Assembly (NCBI GenBank): GCA_002712335.1
Contig: PATI01000008.1
Location: forward strand, 45,212-64,799
DNA from: Rhodospirillaceae bacterium
GTDB taxonomy: Bacteria > Pseudomonadota > Alphaproteobacteria > MPNO01 > UBA2964
Direction: 5' to 3'
Length of the DNA: 19,588 bases
In this document: piece after piece, positions 18,861 to 19,588 of the stretch
Layout: every line of letters starts with the position of its first letter
How positions within the stretch are numbered: the first letter of the stretch is position 1
Program-made: the position numbers and the translations under genes
Notes under the pieces: model-generated
What the model was told of the DNA's origin: nothing
What the model saw: the letters and a program-made list of their open reading frames with translations, nothing else
Databases searched by the model: none

Positions 18861-19319
18861 ATGACATCAATATCTGTAAAACGACTTTTGCATAATCAAG
18901 AGATTCCTTTGCCAGCTTACGAAAGTACCTCGGCGGCTGGCATGGATTTACCGGCAGCGGTAGAAAGTGACATTATTTTAGGGCCCGGCGAGCGTATAAC
19001 GGTGCCAACCGGATTGGCGATTGCATTGCCAGAAGGCTATGAAGCACAAATTCGATCACGGTCGGGACTTGCCATTAAATTTGGTGTGACCGTACTCAAC
19101 TCACCAGGGACTATCGATGCGGATTATCGCGGAGAAATAAAGGTCATATTGCAGAACTTTGGAAGCGTTGAATTTGTCATAGAACGTAGTATGCGAATTG
19201 CACAGATGGTAGTTGTTCCTGTTATTCAAGCAAACCTAATAGAAACTGATATCCTACCGGAAACGATTCGCGGGGATAGTGGTTTTGGCTCAACGGGGAT
19301 AAAGGATCAGAAAGTTTAA
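18861..19319 (+). CDS. dut: dUTP diphosphatase (dUTPase)
   Basis: Dut hydrolyses dUTP to dUMP and pyrophosphate, keeping uracil out of DNA and supplying dUMP for thymidylate synthesis. The 152-residue protein shows all five trimeric dUTPase motifs in order: AGMDLPA (26-32), RSRSGLA (65-71), GTIDADYRGEIKVILQN (83-99) with catalytic D86, RIAQMVV (112-118), and the C-terminal arm RGDSGFGSTG (137-146). Serine replaces the first of the usual paired glycines in motif V, a position that varies in the family. The start codon is 5 bp after coaBC without a clear ribosome binding site, so translation is probably coupled. The next gene starts 6 bp later, giving a tight coaBC-dut-moeB order. Confidence 0.96.
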   Translation: MTSISVKRLLHNQEIPLPAYESTSAAGMDLPAAVESDIILGPGERITVPTGLAIALPEGYEAQIRSRSGLAIKFGVTVLNSPGTIDADYRGEIKVILQNFGSVEFVIERSMRIAQMVVVPVIQANLIETDILPETIRGDSGFGSTGIKDQKV

Positions 19320-19325
19320 AGTCTG

Positions 19326-19588
19326 ATGAAGTTTACAGATAAACAACTTCAGCGTTACGCTAGACATATAATTCTACCAGAAGTTGGCGGCTTGGGCCAA
19401 GAAAAGCTATTAGCCTCCAGTGTTTTGGTTATAGGCGCAGGAGGCCTAGGCGCACCAGTCTTGCTCTATCTTGCGGCGGCGGGTGTCGGGAAAATAGGTG
19501 TTGTGGATGATGACGTAGTTGACCTATCTAACCTTCAACGACAAGTTATTCACAATACTAATAGTATTGGTAAATCCAAGGTCGAGAG
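19326..19588 (+). CDS. MoeB/ThiF/HesA family adenylyltransferase, N-terminal part (cut by window edge)
   Basis: From the ATG at 19326 the frame stays open for 87 codons to the window end. Members of this E1-like family adenylate the C terminus of small sulphur carriers (MoaD or ThiS) in molybdopterin or thiamine synthesis. The visible part starts MKFTDKQLQRYARHIILPEV, the typical N terminus with the conserved RY-RH arginines. It then shows the nucleotide-binding loop GAGGLG (37-42), VVDDDVVDLSNLQRQ (59-73) with the conserved aspartate and R72, and the start of the IGKSK segment. The start is 6 bp after dut, so cotranscription with coaBC-dut is likely. The catalytic cysteine and any rhodanese domain lie beyond the window, so MoeB and ThiF cannot be told apart. 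Confidence 0.9.
   Translation, partial: MKFTDKQLQRYARHIILPEVGGLGQEKLLASSVLVIGAGGLGAPVLLYLAAAGVGKIGVVDDDVVDLSNLQRQVIHNTNSIGKSKVE

Overview
The window reads as a chromosomal housekeeping segment from an AT-rich alphaproteobacterium, probably free-living. The evidence is the run dnaA-dnaN-recF-gyrB behind rpsT and an enoyl-CoA hydratase, together with mutM divergent from ubiE-ubiB and then coaBC-dut-moeB/thiF. This arrangement recurs in Rhodospirillales-like lineages. A SCO1 copper chaperone, ubiquinone genes and a TctC-type binding protein fit an aerobic heterotroph. I cannot name a genus.

Left part (1-4657): a SCO1/SenC-YcgN pair on + meets an EamA transporter on - with abutting stop codons. 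Behind the transporter lies a compact class A penicillin-binding protein on -. Divergent from that is a GNAT acetyltransferase on +, whose 3' end overlaps the gyrB 3' end by 17 bp.

Middle part (4641-13923, all on -): the reading order from the right is mutM, a small exported protein of unknown function, enoyl-CoA hydratase, rpsT, dnaA, dnaN, recF, gyrB. The 492-bp dnaA-rpsT gap is the only stretch over 300 bp without a supported gene. It contains three copies of a 7-mer and one weak DnaA-box-like site, but no DnaA-box cluster. The dnaA-dnaN gap holds a perfect extended -10 promoter followed by an inverted repeat at the likely transcription start.

Right part (13924-19588, all on +): ubiE and ubiB (ubiquinone synthesis), a stand-alone TctC/Bug-type periplasmic binding protein with its own strong ribosome binding site and a clean terminator, coaBC (coenzyme A), dut, and the first 87 codons of a MoeB/ThiF-family E1-like enzyme cut by the window edge.

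I see no CRISPR array, insertion sequence, tRNA, rRNA, phage gene or defence cassette, and no convincing undescribed multi-gene system. The points most worth a second look are the unusual ligand loop of the binding protein, the uncharacterised exported protein after mutM, the sites around dnaA and dnaN, and the SCO1-YcgN pairing.
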